DNA of 64,000 bases from assembly GCA_030831475.1 (NCBI GenBank), contig JAURKY010000002.1:1-64000 (forward strand), in the 5' to 3' direction. The position numbers and the translations under genes were made by a program. Numbering within the stretch: the first letter of the stretch is position 1; every line of letters starts with the position of its first letter. The DNA is from Burkholderiales bacterium (GTDB lineage: Bacteria > Pseudomonadota > Gammaproteobacteria > Burkholderiales > Methylophilaceae). Under the pieces are notes generated by a model. It saw only the letters and a program-made list of their open reading frames with translations, was not told the DNA's origin and searched no databases. Shown here piece after piece: positions 17,215 through 26,083 of this stretch.

Positions 17215-17883
17215 ATGTTTTCGAAAATTAAATCAGATTTATCCATCGTGTTTGACCGTGATCCGGCTGCAAGATCCTACTTTGAGATTATTACGACCTA
17301 CCCTGGCGTGCATGCCATCCTCTTTCATAGGCTAGCTCATCGCCTGTGGAAGATGAAGCTCTACTGGTTCGGTCGGGCGATATCTCACATAGCACGTTTT
17401 TTTACAGGCATTGAAATTCATCCAGGCGCTGTTATTGGGCAAAGATTTTTCATTGATCACGGCATGGGCGTGGTCATCGGTGAGACGGCAATCATTGGCG
17501 ATGATTGTACGCTCTATCATGGCGTCACGCTTGGCGGCACCTCATGGAAGCAAGGTAAAAGACATCCCACACTCGAAAATAAGGTGGTGGTCGGTGCAGG
17601 GGCTAAAATATTGGGGCCGATCACAATAGGTGTAGGTGCCAAGATTGGCTCGAATGCAGTGGTTACGAAAGATGTCCCAGCCAACATGACAGCCACCGGT
17701 ATTCCTGCCCGGGTCATTGATGGTGATAAGAAAAAAACGACCAGCTTTAGTCCCTACGCTGTCAATAAGGATGATAATGACCCAATGGCTCAATCGTTAC
17801 AAAAATTGATTGAAAAAGTCGAGGCACAAGAAAAAGAAATTGAAAGGTTAGCAAAAAAAAATAAAAGCTCGTCCACAAAATAA
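17215..17883 (+). CDS. cysE: serine O-acetyltransferase
   Basis: Acetylates L-serine with acetyl-CoA to O-acetylserine, the committed step of cysteine synthesis. The helical N-terminal domain (about residues 1-70) precedes the left-handed beta-helix of hexapeptide repeats ([43 protein letters not shown] in parts, [13 protein letters not shown]). The catalytic His in HGMGVVIGE and that in YHGVTLGG are present. At 222 residues it is a short-type SAT. AAAGG precedes the start. Placement before the isc operon supplies cysteine, the sulfur donor of cluster assembly. Confidence 0.95.
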   Translation: MFSKIKSDLSIVFDRDPAARSYFEIITTYPGVHAILFHRLAHRLWKMKLYWFGRAISHIARFFTGIEIHPGAVIGQRFFIDHGMGVVIGETAIIGDDCTLYHGVTLGGTSWKQGKRHPTLENKVVVGAGAKILGPITIGVGAKIGSNAVVTKDVPANMTATGIPARVIDGDKKKTTSFSPYAVNKDDNDPMAQSLQKLIEKVEAQEKEIERLAKKNKSSSTK

Positions 17884-17886
17884 TAA

Positions 17887-17920
17887 ATACTTGACTAAAA
17901 TACTCAGGTTTTATTATAAT
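17887..17920 (+). promoter_or_regulatory. iscR promoter with IscR type-1 box
   Basis: TTGACT (17891-17896), an 18 bp spacer and TATAAT (17915-17920) form a sigma-70 promoter. The bases from 17887 (ATACTTGACT, AAAA, TACTCAGG) fit the type-1 IscR site, which is recognised by the 2Fe-2S form of IscR, and overlap the -35. This is the arrangement known from the E. coli iscR promoter and implies feedback repression of the operon when clusters are plentiful. Confidence 0.82.
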
Positions 17921-17950
17921 GTGCATCTTAAATTTAAACATTAAACAAAA

Positions 17951-18415
17951 ATGAAATTAACCACCAAGGGACGTTTTGCAGTGACTGCGATGCTCGATTT
18001 GGCTCTAAATGAGTCCAATCGGCCTGTGACGCTATCTGAAATATCAGAGCGGCAATCCATTTCACTGTCCTACCTTGAGCAGCTCTTTAACCGAATGAGA
18101 AAACATGACTTGGTAAAAAGCGTTAAGGGGCCTGGCGGTGGCTACCTGTTAGCCAAAAGCCATGAAGATATTACCATCAAATCCATCATTACGGCCGTTG
18201 ATGAAAAAATTGACGCCACCCAATGTGGGGGTCATGAAAATTGCCATGATGGGGGTCGTTGCCTTACCCACGACCTATGGATTAATTTAAACACGAAGAT
18301 TCTAGACTACTTAGACAGCTTAACGATTGCTGACCTAATCACCAGTCAAGATCAAAAACCGATCACCTTTGATGTGAAACGCAATGATTTAGGCAGAGGA
18401 TTAAATACAGCCTGA
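17951..18415 (+). CDS. iscR: Fe-S cluster assembly regulator IscR
   Basis: Rrf2-family DNA-binding repressor that carries a [2Fe-2S] cluster and senses cluster supply. The winged-helix N-terminus MKLTTKGRFAVTAMLDLAL is typical of IscR. Three cysteine ligands are visible at about residues 92-104 in CGGHENCHDGGRCLTH, the last Cys followed by the ligand-type His. At 154 residues it has normal length. It heads iscR-iscS1-iscS2-iscU-iscA-hscB-hscA-fdx, and its stop codon overlaps the next start (TGATG). Confidence 0.96.
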   Translation: MKLTTKGRFAVTAMLDLALNESNRPVTLSEISERQSISLSYLEQLFNRMRKHDLVKSVKGPGGGYLLAKSHEDITIKSIITAVDEKIDATQCGGHENCHDGGRCLTHDLWINLNTKILDYLDSLTIADLITSQDQKPITFDVKRNDLGRGLNTA

Positions 18416-19554
18416 TGATTTACCTTGACCACAATGCGACCACTAAAATTGAACCCTCAGTACTAGAGGCAATGATGCCCTACCTTGAGGATCATTACGG
18501 TAACCCTGCCTCGAATCATCGATTTGGTCGACGAGCTCATACGGCAATTGAAGCTGCAAGAGAACAAGTTGCTTCTTCAGTCAATGCGCACCCATCCCAA
18601 GTTATTTTTACCTCAAGCGGCTCTGAATCAAATAATTTGATTATTCAGGGGCTCGCGTCAAGCAACGAGCAGATGCATTTTGCTTACAGCGCGATTGAAC
18701 ACCCTTGCATCTCAAGACCTATTGAGCACCTTAAATTGAGAGACTATGGTGCGACAAAAATCAATGTAACTTCAGACGGCATGGTTGATCTTGAGGGTAT
18801 GGATCAAGACACGATCGATCAGATTAATTTACTCACATGCATGATGGTCAACAACGAGACGGGTGTGATTCAAGATATGTCAAAAATTGTTGATTTTGCT
18901 CATAAAAACAATATGTTAGTCCATAGTGATGCGGTACAAGCTTTGGGTAAATTGGATGTTGATTTTGAAAATCTAGGACTCGATGCGATGACTATCTCGA
19001 GCCATAAGATATATGGCCCTCAAGGTGTGGCTGCACTTATTATCAATAAAAAAATTGATCTTAATCCGCTCATTTATGGTGGAGGTCAAGAAAAAGGTTT
19101 GCGCAGCGGTACTGAGAACCTAGCTGCTATTGTGGGATTTGGAAAAGCTTGTGAACAAAGTCAAGATACCCAGGTCCATATCAATACAAAAATTAAACCC
19201 ATGCAAAAATTCCTTGAAGGTGAACTTGAAAAGATGGGGGCGACTATATTCGCAAAAAATAGTCAGCGTGTGGCTAATACAACCTTCTTCGCCATTAATG
19301 GCATTGATGGGGTTACCCTGCTCACAGCGATGGATAAGCAGGGTTTTGCCATGGCTTCTGGCGCAGCGTGTTCCAGTAACAATAATGAACCCAGCCATGT
19401 GTTACGAGCGATGGGGGTGGAAGAGGATTTAGCGCAGGCAGCGATCCGAATTAGCCTAGGGCTTCATAACACGATGGATGAAATTAAAGAATTAGTGATG
19501 GCACTTAAAAAAGAAGTGGAGAGATTAAAACAATTGACTGCCATGGCAGCTTAA
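18415..19554 (+). CDS. cysteine desulfurase, first of two tandem copies
   Basis: PLP enzyme of the NifS/IscS family that removes sulfur from cysteine as persulfide. Lys198 in SSHKIYGPQG is the PLP Schiff-base lysine, and Cys319 in SGAACSSNN is the persulfide cysteine, so it looks catalytically complete. At 379 residues it lacks the C-terminal tail of the neighbouring IscS (ending LEKVEWAEH), which in IscS helps dock IscU. It is clearly diverged from the second copy, so this is an old duplication or separate NifS-type acquisition, not a recent repeat. A division of labour is possible but not shown by the sequence. Confidence 0.92.
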   Translation: MIYLDHNATTKIEPSVLEAMMPYLEDHYGNPASNHRFGRRAHTAIEAAREQVASSVNAHPSQVIFTSSGSESNNLIIQGLASSNEQMHFAYSAIEHPCISRPIEHLKLRDYGATKINVTSDGMVDLEGMDQDTIDQINLLTCMMVNNETGVIQDMSKIVDFAHKNNMLVHSDAVQALGKLDVDFENLGLDAMTISSHKIYGPQGVAALIINKKIDLNPLIYGGGQEKGLRSGTENLAAIVGFGKACEQSQDTQVHINTKIKPMQKFLEGELEKMGATIFAKNSQRVANTTFFAINGIDGVTLLTAMDKQGFAMASGAACSSNNNEPSHVLRAMGVEEDLAQAAIRISLGLHNTMDEIKELVMALKKEVERLKQLTAMAA

Positions 19555-19567
19555 TTGAGAGGAGATT

Positions 19568-20791
19568 ATGAGTAATACAATATCAAAATTACCAATTTAT
19601 TTAGACTATTCAGCAACCACCCCTGTCGATCCTAGGGTAGCTGAAAAGATGATCCCTTACATTACCGAAGACTTTGGTAATCCGGCATCAAGAAGTCATG
19701 CCTATGGTTGGTCTGCTGAAAAAGCCGTTGAAAACGCTAGGCGTGAGGTTGCGATGCTTGTTAACGCGGATCCTCGAGAAATTGTTTGGACATCGGGTGC
19801 AACTGAATCTAATAATTTAGCTATTAAGGGAGCTGGTAATTTTTACTCAACCAAGGGTAAACACATCATTACCTCAGCGACTGAACATAAAGCCGTCATT
19901 GATGCGGTCAGAGAAATGGAAAGACTTGGATTTGAGGCGACTTATCTAGAGCCCGAACCCAACGGTTTAATTAATTTAGAAAAATTTAAGGCGGCTATCC
20001 GTCCTGACACGGTTTTAACCTCCATCATGTTGGTGAACAATGAAATTGGTGTGGTTCAAGATATCGAATCCATTGGTAATATTTGTCGTGAAAATAACAT
20101 TATCTTCCATGTCGATGCCGCGCAAGCGACCGGGAAGGTCAAAATTGATCTGGCCACATTACCTGTAGACTTAATGAGTTTCTCGGCTCATAAAACCTAT
20201 GGTCCTAAAGGTATTGGCGCACTTTATGTCCGTCGTAAACCACGTATTCGTATTGAGGCACAAATGCATGGAGGTGGTCATGAGCGTGGAATGCGGTCAG
20301 GTACCTTAGCCACACACCAAATTGTGGGCATGGGTGAAGCATTTAGAATTGCGCGTGAAGAGATGGACGAGGAAAACAAACGTATTAGAGGTTTACATCA
20401 AAGACTGGTGAAAGGTTTGACCGCGATTGAAGAGACTTACGTTAATGGAGATTTAACCTCCCGCGTGCCTCATAACATTAATATCAGCTTTAATTTTGTC
20501 GAAGGTGAGTCACTGATTATGGCGATCAAGGATATCGCGGTATCGAGTGGCTCAGCATGTACCTCCGCGAGTTTGGAGCCAAGCTACGTGTTACGCGCCC
20601 TAGGTCGTTCGGATGAATTAGCGCACAGCTCCATTCGATTCTCAATCGGACGCTTTACCAAAGAGTCGGACGTTGATTTTACGATTGACCTTATCAAACA
20701 AAAAATTGGTAAGTTAAGAGAGCTCTCACCTTTATGGGAAATGTATCAAGACGGCGTGGATTTAGAAAAAGTTGAGTGGGCAGAACACTAA
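19568..20791 (+). CDS. iscS: cysteine desulfurase IscS
   Basis: Housekeeping sulfur donor for Fe-S assembly, tRNA thiolation and cofactor synthesis. Lys209 in [10 protein letters not shown] binds PLP, and Cys331 in [15 protein letters not shown] is the mobile-loop persulfide cysteine. The C-terminus [18 protein letters not shown] is the canonical IscS tail involved in partner binding. At 407 residues it agrees with E. coli IscS (404). GAGAGG lies before the start. It is followed by iscU after 18 bp. Confidence 0.97.
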   Translation: MSNTISKLPIYLDYSATTPVDPRVAEKMIPYITEDFGNPASRSHAYGWSAEKAVENARREVAMLVNADPREIVWTSGATESNNLAIKGAGNFYSTKGKHIITSATEHKAVIDAVREMERLGFEATYLEPEPNGLINLEKFKAAIRPDTVLTSIMLVNNEIGVVQDIESIGNICRENNIIFHVDAAQATGKVKIDLATLPVDLMSFSAHKTYGPKGIGALYVRRKPRIRIEAQMHGGGHERGMRSGTLATHQIVGMGEAFRIAREEMDEENKRIRGLHQRLVKGLTAIEETYVNGDLTSRVPHNINISFNFVEGESLIMAIKDIAVSSGSACTSASLEPSYVLRALGRSDELAHSSIRFSIGRFTKESDVDFTIDLIKQKIGKLRELSPLWEMYQDGVDLEKVEWAEH

Positions 20792-20809
20792 AGAATTTAG
20801 GAGAAAAAA

Positions 20810-21190
20810 ATGGCATACAGCGATAAAGTTTTAGATCATTATGAAAATCCAAGGAACGTTGGATCCATGGATAAGAATGATCCTAACGTAGGTACCGGCA
20901 TGGTTGGCGCTCCAGCCTGTGGTGATGTGATGAAGTTACAAATTAAGGTATCCGATCAAGGCATCATTGAGGACGCTAAATTTAAAACCTACGGTTGTGG
21001 TTCAGCGATTGCTTCCAGCTCACTCGTGACCGAGTGGCTTAAGGGCAAGTCACTAGATCAAGCTGCTGAAATTAAAAACTCAGCCATTGCTGAAGAGCTT
21101 GAACTCCCACCAGTTAAGATTCACTGTTCGGTCCTAGCTGAGGATGCCATCAAAGCCGCTGTGGCAGATTTAAAAGCGAAGAAAAAATAA
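20810..21190 (+). CDS. iscU: Fe-S cluster scaffold protein IscU
   Basis: Scaffold on which the [2Fe-2S] cluster is built before transfer to apoproteins. The three cluster-ligand cysteines are Cys37 (PACGDV), Cys63 (YGCGSA) and Cys106 (IHCSVL), with the stabilising Asp39. The HscA recognition motif LPPVK is at residues 99-103. At 126 residues it has the standard length. AGGAGA precedes the start. It works with IscS, HscB and HscA encoded in the same operon. Confidence 0.98.
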   Translation: MAYSDKVLDHYENPRNVGSMDKNDPNVGTGMVGAPACGDVMKLQIKVSDQGIIEDAKFKTYGCGSAIASSSLVTEWLKGKSLDQAAEIKNSAIAEELELPPVKIHCSVLAEDAIKAAVADLKAKKK

Positions 21191-21191
21191 A

Positions 21192-21515
21192 ATGGCGATT
21201 ACCCTAACAGAAAAAGCAGCACATCGCGTGGAGAAATACCTTCAATCGAGAGGTAAGGGTGTGGGCTTAAAGTTGGCAGTCAAGACATCAGGCTGCTCAG
21301 GGATGGCCTATGTGCTTGAATTCGCTGATCAAATTGACCCTCAAGACGAGGTGTTTGAAAGCCATGGAATTAAAATTTTAGTTGATCCTAAGAGCCTCAT
21401 CTACATCGATGGTACGGAATTGGACTTCACTAAAGAGGGGATAAACGAGGGTTTTAAATTCAATAATCCAAACGTCAAGGACAGTTGTGGGTGCGGGGAA
21501 AGTTTTACGGTTTGA
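21192..21515 (+). CDS. iscA: A-type Fe-S carrier protein IscA
   Basis: Carrier that accepts or supplies iron-sulfur clusters, mainly for [4Fe-4S] targets. The three conserved cysteines are Cys35 (SGCSGMAY) and the C-terminal pair Cys99 and Cys101 (CGCGESF). At 107 residues it has the usual length. It starts 1 base after iscU, and its stop codon TGA overlaps the probable TTG start of hscB. Confidence 0.97.
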   Translation: MAITLTEKAAHRVEKYLQSRGKGVGLKLAVKTSGCSGMAYVLEFADQIDPQDEVFESHGIKILVDPKSLIYIDGTELDFTKEGINEGFKFNNPNVKDSCGCGESFTV

Positions 21516-22009
21516 CGCAAAATTACTTTGAAATCTTTAACCTCACAGCCAAATATAACCTAAACCTAACGCAACTTGAGGAAGGCTACAAAGCCATTTT
21601 AAAGAGCATCCATCCTGATCGATTTATCAATGCCTCGGACAATGAAAAAAATCTAGCCATGATCAAATCAACCCAGGTCAATGATGCCTACCAGACACTC
21701 AAAAATCCAATCAAAAGAGCCCAATACATCCTTGACCTCAATCAAATTAAGCCAGATCAAGGTTTAGGCAATGATTTTTTAATGCAGCAGATGGAATACG
21801 AAGAAACCTTAGAGGACCTCAATGACAAAAATGGGTTAGATGCATTCAAACTAGAGATTGATGAAAAGTTATCGAGTGAGCTAGCTTGTATTGAAAATAA
21901 CATTGATCACAAATCTGATCTAATCGAGGCATCTTATCACCTCCTGAAAGCGACCTTCTTGGCCAAGCTCGCTGAAAAAATAAAACTTAAAAGTTTACAT
22001 TTGGAGTAA
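21512..22009 (+). CDS. hscB: Fe-S cluster co-chaperone HscB
   Basis: J-domain co-chaperone that brings IscU to HscA and stimulates its ATPase. The J domain occupies about residues 1-75 with the HPD motif ([10 protein letters not shown]); the C-terminal three-helix bundle binds IscU. The frame is open well inside iscA. I place the start at TTG 21512, which overlaps the iscA stop by three bases and gives the usual N-terminus ([10 protein letters not shown]). An upstream GTG (21491) with AAGGA nine bases before it is an alternative, adding seven residues. About 165 residues, matching the family. Confidence 0.9.
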   Translation: MTQNYFEIFNLTAKYNLNLTQLEEGYKAILKSIHPDRFINASDNEKNLAMIKSTQVNDAYQTLKNPIKRAQYILDLNQIKPDQGLGNDFLMQQMEYEETLEDLNDKNGLDAFKLEIDEKLSSELACIENNIDHKSDLIEASYHLLKATFLAKLAEKIKLKSLHLE

Positions 22010-22013
22010 TTTA

Positions 22014-23870
22014 GTGGCGCTCCTTCAAATTTCAGAACCTGGCAAAAGTACCCTTCCACATGAACACAGAAATGCGATTGGTATTGATCTAGGCACCACA
22101 CATTCATTAGTTGCAGCCGTGCTAAGCGGTGAAGCCAAAATCCTCCAAGATGAAAAAAATGCAAGGCTCATACCGTCGATCGTGCATTATCAAAAGGAAG
22201 CTATATTAGTAGGTAATGAAGCGGCCAAGCAGTTAGCGAATGACCCAACCAACACCATCACCTCCGCAAAAAGATTGATCGGAAAAAAATTGTCAGATAT
22301 TCAGCCTGACACGACACCGCTTAAATTAGTTAACCAGGATCAACTGATTGGGATTAAGACGAACCAAGGTGTCAAAACACCCATTGAAGTCTCCTCTGAG
22401 ATTTTAAAAAAATTAAGCGCCATTGCGCAAAACCATATTCAAGATGAAATCTGTGGGGCCGTCATCTCCGTGCCTGCCTACTTTGATGATGCTCAACGAC
22501 AAGCGACAAAAGATGCTGCAAGGTTAGCAGGCTTACATGTACTTAGGCTCATTAATGAACCCACAGCGGCAGCCCTAGCGTACGGGCTAGATAAAAAAGT
22601 TGAGGGGCGGTTTGTCATTTATGACCTGGGTGGAGGTACCTTTGATATCTCCATATTACAGCTTAGCCATGGGCTCTTTGAGGTTATTGCCACCCAAGGT
22701 GACACAGGGCTCGGTGGTGATGATTATGATTTGGCACTTTTCAATTGGCTCATCAGTGATTTAGATATTAAAGTTGAGGATCCAAAAATCAAGCAGGCCT
22801 TAATCTCCTTATCGAAAAAAATAAAAGAGGATCTTAGCCAAGAGTATAAGATTGAAATTAATGAAAGATTGAGTAATGAAATCTTAATTAAAAAAATAAT
22901 CACGCAAGCTGAGTTTAGTCAGTTGACAGATAACCTAACGCAAAGAACACTGAAAGCCATCAAGGCTGCCTTGCATGATGCCAATTCAACCATTGATGAT
23001 ATCGATGGTATCGTCATGGTCGGTGGCTCAACCCGCATGCCCGTGATTCAAAAAGCTGTTCAAGATTTCTTTAAAAAGGATCTTCTTAATGACATTAACC
23101 CTGATGAGGTTGTGGCTCTGGGTGCAGCTCAACAGGCCAATATTCTTGCAGGTAACACCAATGAGAATTTATTGTTACTGGATGTCACGCCTTTATCTTT
23201 AGGCATTGAAACCATGGGTGAGATTGTTGAAAAAATTATCCCAAGAAATTCAACCCTACCCATTGCCATGGCCCAAGAATTTACCACCTACAAGGATGGG
23301 CAGACTGCCATGATGATCCATGTGGTTCAAGGCGAGAGAGAGATGGTCAAGGACTGCAGGTCACTGGCCAAGTTTAGCCTTAAGGGCATTCCGCCCATGG
23401 TCGCCGGCGCTGCAAAGATTAGGGTAACCTTTCAGGTAGATACGGATGGCTTGTTATCAGTCACCGCTAAAGAACTATCAACAAACACGCAAGCATCGAT
23501 TGAGGTCAAACCTTCTTACGGCTTAGACGATGAACAAATCCGCTCCATGCTGGAAGACTCATTCATATCTGCCAATGAGGATCTTGAGCATCGCGCCCTT
23601 GCTGAAGAGAAAATGGGTGGCCGCCAATTACTAGAGATGCTAAAAAATGCATTGTCTGAAGATCAAAAACTCATCGACAAGGATGAAATTAAACTCATTG
23701 ATGAGGCCGTTAAAGGTCTTGAGATGGCACTGCAAGGTGATGATCGTCATCAAATTCATGAGAAAATAGAGCGTTTAAATGATGTGACTCAAAATTTTGC
23801 TCAAGCCAGGATGGATCATTCGATTCAAAAGGCATTGAGCGGAAAAACGTTGAAAGATATGGAGCTCTAA
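22014..23870 (+). CDS. hscA: Fe-S assembly chaperone HscA (Hsp70 family)
   Basis: Specialised Hsp70 that binds the LPPVK motif of IscU and drives cluster release. The ATPase domain shows GIDLGTTHSLVA near residue 23, [13 protein letters not shown] near 203 and VGGSTRMP near 342. A substrate-binding domain and helical lid follow. At 618 residues it matches E. coli HscA (616) and is distinct from the DnaK at 56984. The start is GTG with GGAG eight bases upstream, 4 bp after hscB. Confidence 0.97.
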   Translation: MALLQISEPGKSTLPHEHRNAIGIDLGTTHSLVAAVLSGEAKILQDEKNARLIPSIVHYQKEAILVGNEAAKQLANDPTNTITSAKRLIGKKLSDIQPDTTPLKLVNQDQLIGIKTNQGVKTPIEVSSEILKKLSAIAQNHIQDEICGAVISVPAYFDDAQRQATKDAARLAGLHVLRLINEPTAAALAYGLDKKVEGRFVIYDLGGGTFDISILQLSHGLFEVIATQGDTGLGGDDYDLALFNWLISDLDIKVEDPKIKQALISLSKKIKEDLSQEYKIEINERLSNEILIKKIITQAEFSQLTDNLTQRTLKAIKAALHDANSTIDDIDGIVMVGGSTRMPVIQKAVQDFFKKDLLNDINPDEVVALGAAQQANILAGNTNENLLLLDVTPLSLGIETMGEIVEKIIPRNSTLPIAMAQEFTTYKDGQTAMMIHVVQGEREMVKDCRSLAKFSLKGIPPMVAGAAKIRVTFQVDTDGLLSVTAKELSTNTQASIEVKPSYGLDDEQIRSMLEDSFISANEDLEHRALAEEKMGGRQLLEMLKNALSEDQKLIDKDEIKLIDEAVKGLEMALQGDDRHQIHEKIERLNDVTQNFAQARMDHSIQKALSGKTLKDMEL

Positions 23871-24205
23871 TGCCAAAAATTATTGTCCTGCCCCACCCTG
23901 AACTTTGTCCTGAGGGTGATGTGATTGAAGCGAAACAAGGTGAGAGCATTTGTAACACTTTGCTAAAAAATCATATCGATATTGAACACGCCTGCGATCA
24001 GGTATGCGCGTGTACAACCTGTCATGTGATTGTGAAAGAAGGTTTTAATTCGCTCAATCCTTCTGAAGAAAATGAAGATGACATGCTCGATAAGGCTTGG
24101 GGGCTCACCCCACAATCGCGACTTTCCTGTCAAGCAGTGGTTCAAGATCAAGATCTCACCATAGAGCTTCCCAAATACACCATCAACCTTGCCAAGGAAG
24201 GATAA
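23870..24205 (+). CDS. fdx: ISC-type [2Fe-2S] ferredoxin
   Basis: Adrenodoxin-like ferredoxin that supplies electrons during cluster assembly. The cluster ligands are Cys42, Cys48 and Cys51 (C-x5-C-x2-C) plus Cys87 (RLSCQAVV). At 111 residues it has the usual length. It overlaps the hscA stop by one base and is the last gene of the operon, ending just before a strong hairpin. An iscX gene is not present behind it. Confidence 0.96.
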   Translation: MPKIIVLPHPELCPEGDVIEAKQGESICNTLLKNHIDIEHACDQVCACTTCHVIVKEGFNSLNPSEENEDDMLDKAWGLTPQSRLSCQAVVQDQDLTIELPKYTINLAKEG

Positions 24206-24232
24206 AAAAAGCCCGTATAAAACGGGCTTTTT
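24206..24232. terminator. bidirectional terminator between isc operon and porin
   Basis: The 11 bp stem AAAAAGCCCGT / ACGGGCTTTTT closes a 5-base loop. A-run and T-run on both sides make it functional in both directions, ending the isc operon from the left and the porin gene from the right. Confidence 0.93.
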
Positions 24233-24254
24233 AAATTTAGGAGGTTAAATCTTC

Positions 24255-25628
24255 TTAGAAATCAAATTGAGTTCTAATGTTGATGGCTTGTTCATCTAAC
24301 GGGCCAGTGTATGATGAGGTATTACCAGTTACATCATAATCAGTGTCAACATAGCTCAGCATAATGCGGGTGTTAGGATCGAGGATCCATTTTAAGCCGG
24401 CACGCCAAGTTTTAGCCTCGTTTGCCATAGCGGCAGTGATATCGTAACCTGCGCTTGATTCGGTAATATCGGATGCATCAAATTTAGAGTAGCCTAATGC
24501 AACCTCCCAGGCGCCGATACCTTTACCATTCTCTGGATTAAAGTTGCTGTTAGGTTTAATGCGATCAAACTTACCACCCATCGATTTTGATTTATAGGAG
24601 TCAGAATAATTTTCACCGGTAATCAACCAGGCAGCCTCCACATAATAAGCCTTAACATCTTGATCATCTAAATTAGAGTCAAAATTAGTGGTTGCATATT
24701 CCCCTTGAACTTTCCATGGGCCATTAGCGAAGGCTAATTCACCGCCAAACGTTCTCAAATCAGTCTCTGTTACACCGCTATTTGCCGATGCAGCATAAAA
24801 CTTATAGCCTTTACCAATTGAAGATTGCTCCATCTTAACTGTGCTCATGTAGTTACTCACATCGATATCTTGCATTTTTGCACTCGCACCGATGTGGAAA
24901 ACCTTGCCCTCCCACTTGTTCATGGTGGCCAAATCAACATCCACGTGACCAATATAAGCTAAGCTATCATCAGAGGAATCTGATGTTCCATTGTTTTGTC
25001 CGTAACCATTCACAACGGCTAGGGAGTAGTTGAAGCCCTTGGTTGGGGAACCATGCAAAGCAACACCTGTATCTTTACCTTCAGTAATGCCTGCGTTATT
25101 AACGTACGATCTTTCAGTAAAGTTTAGGAATCTGGAACTGGTTCTTTCTTCCAAGCTCATCGAGGTCTTAAACTGGCCGAAAGTAAACTGGGCTGGTTCG
25201 AAATATTCTAAGTTAAGGTAAGCTTCATCAAGAATAGTTGATCCGCTAAAAGAGCCAGTAAGTTTATAGCCAATGTATTCGTTATATTTACCTTCCACAC
25301 CTAAATAAGCTCTTCGGATATTAAATTCAGATTCTTCCTCGGTAGACTGAGGGTCTGCATCAAAATATCGATAGTCTAACTGCACACGTCCACCAACCTT
25401 CATAGTGCTCTTACCGTCAGGGCTCACGAGTTCTAATTTATTAGATACGGTACCCTCAGATTTTTTTTCAGAGGCTCTACCCTTGCCTAAAAGTGCGCCT
25501 TCGTCTTCAGTTAGAACACCTTTAGTTACCAGTGCATCAATTAGATCTTGCGTTGCATCAGCATAAACCGCGGGTATTTGCGCTGCAAAAATCGAAGCCA
25601 CCAATGCTGGAATTAATTTATATTTCAC
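24255..25628 (-). CDS. phosphate-selective type outer-membrane porin (OprO/OprP family)
   Basis: Outer-membrane beta-barrel, probably for phosphate uptake. A signal peptide ends near residue 23 (IPAVYA-DA). A short helical region (DALVTKGVLTEDEGALL) precedes the barrel, as in OprO/OprP-type porins. The barrel begins near KVGGRVQLDYRYFDAD, includes FNIRRAYLGVEGKY, and ends with the C-terminal Phe required for assembly (RTQFDF). At 457 residues it matches the family. The GTG start has AGGAG eight bases before it. A Pho box lies upstream, which supports the phosphate role. Substrate is inferred. Confidence 0.88.
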   Translation of the reverse strand: MKYKLIPALVASIFAAQIPAVYADATQDLIDALVTKGVLTEDEGALLGKGRASEKKSEGTVSNKLELVSPDGKSTMKVGGRVQLDYRYFDADPQSTEEESEFNIRRAYLGVEGKYNEYIGYKLTGSFSGSTILDEAYLNLEYFEPAQFTFGQFKTSMSLEERTSSRFLNFTERSYVNNAGITEGKDTGVALHGSPTKGFNYSLAVVNGYGQNNGTSDSSDDSLAYIGHVDVDLATMNKWEGKVFHIGASAKMQDIDVSNYMSTVKMEQSSIGKGYKFYAASANSGVTETDLRTFGGELAFANGPWKVQGEYATTNFDSNLDDQDVKAYYVEAAWLITGENYSDSYKSKSMGGKFDRIKPNSNFNPENGKGIGAWEVALGYSKFDASDITESSAGYDITAAMANEAKTWRAGLKWILDPNTRIMLSYVDTDYDVTGNTSSYTGPLDEQAINIRTQFDF

Positions 25629-25872
25629 TGTATTTCTCCTAAATTTTTAAAACACAGTGATATTTTCTTATTCAAATATGACAATTAGATGACATAAATT
25701 AAATTAGCTGAGTTATAGGTATATTTTTCAAATACAGGTTGCACAAAAACAACAATGTTTTTTGAAAGAATTGCGGGGGTAAGAATGAGTTATGAACATT
25801 AATAAACTATTAGAATAAAATTGTGCTATGGTTGAGCAGAATTAATATTGCTCTAAATTAAATTCTAAAAAT
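25629..25872. other. intergenic region between porin and the 69-residue ORF
   Basis: This 244 bp AT-rich gap holds the porin promoter region with its Pho box (25678-25694). It also has an AT-only style hairpin (AAAAACA / TGTTTTT, 25745-25762) of unknown meaning. I see no tRNA, no convincing promoter for the plus-strand ORF and no other gene. Confidence 0.5.
25678..25694 (-). promoter_or_regulatory. Pho box upstream of the porin
   Basis: On the minus strand, two TGTCAT repeats (25694-25689 and 25683-25678) are spaced by 5 bp, giving the 11 bp periodicity of a PhoB-binding site. A -10-like GAAAAT begins 10 bases downstream, the same distance as between the Pho box and the -10 of pstS. PhoB-P would activate the porin gene under phosphate starvation. 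Confidence 0.82.
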
Positions 25873-26082
25873 ATGTTAAAGATAGTCTTTGGTTTTTTAT
25901 TTTTTTTATGGCTTGGTGTTCACTACAACATCGTTGTAGGCATTTACAATGGATTATCTGGATCATCGAATGAGACAGTGCTTGAAGAGGGAGAGCTTGA
26001 TTATGAAAACATGTCTCCTGAAGAGCTCCAAAAAGCTTTCGAGGAACTACAGAAAAAACAGCAAGAGAAATTTGGAAATTAA
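25873..26082 (+). CDS. small membrane-anchored protein, unknown function
   Basis: A 69-residue ORF. Residues about 3-27 are strongly hydrophobic (IVFGFLFFLWLGVHYNIVVGI), given as one membrane anchor or uncleaved signal; the second half is acidic and then helical (SPEELQKAFEELQKKQQEKFG), likely a short amphipathic coiled coil. No ribosome-binding site is obvious. Its stop is one base from the carbonic anhydrase stop on the other strand. I do not recognise the family. The sensible amino-acid pattern makes it more likely than not a real gene. Confidence 0.6.
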   Translation: MLKIVFGFLFFLWLGVHYNIVVGIYNGLSGSSNETVLEEGELDYENMSPEELQKAFEELQKKQQEKFGN

Positions 26083-26083
26083 A

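Noticed and set aside
25745-25762. AT-rich hairpin as a terminator or operator
   Set aside because: It has almost no G-C pairs and lies upstream of genes on both sides, so it has nothing to terminate; likely chance in AT-rich DNA.
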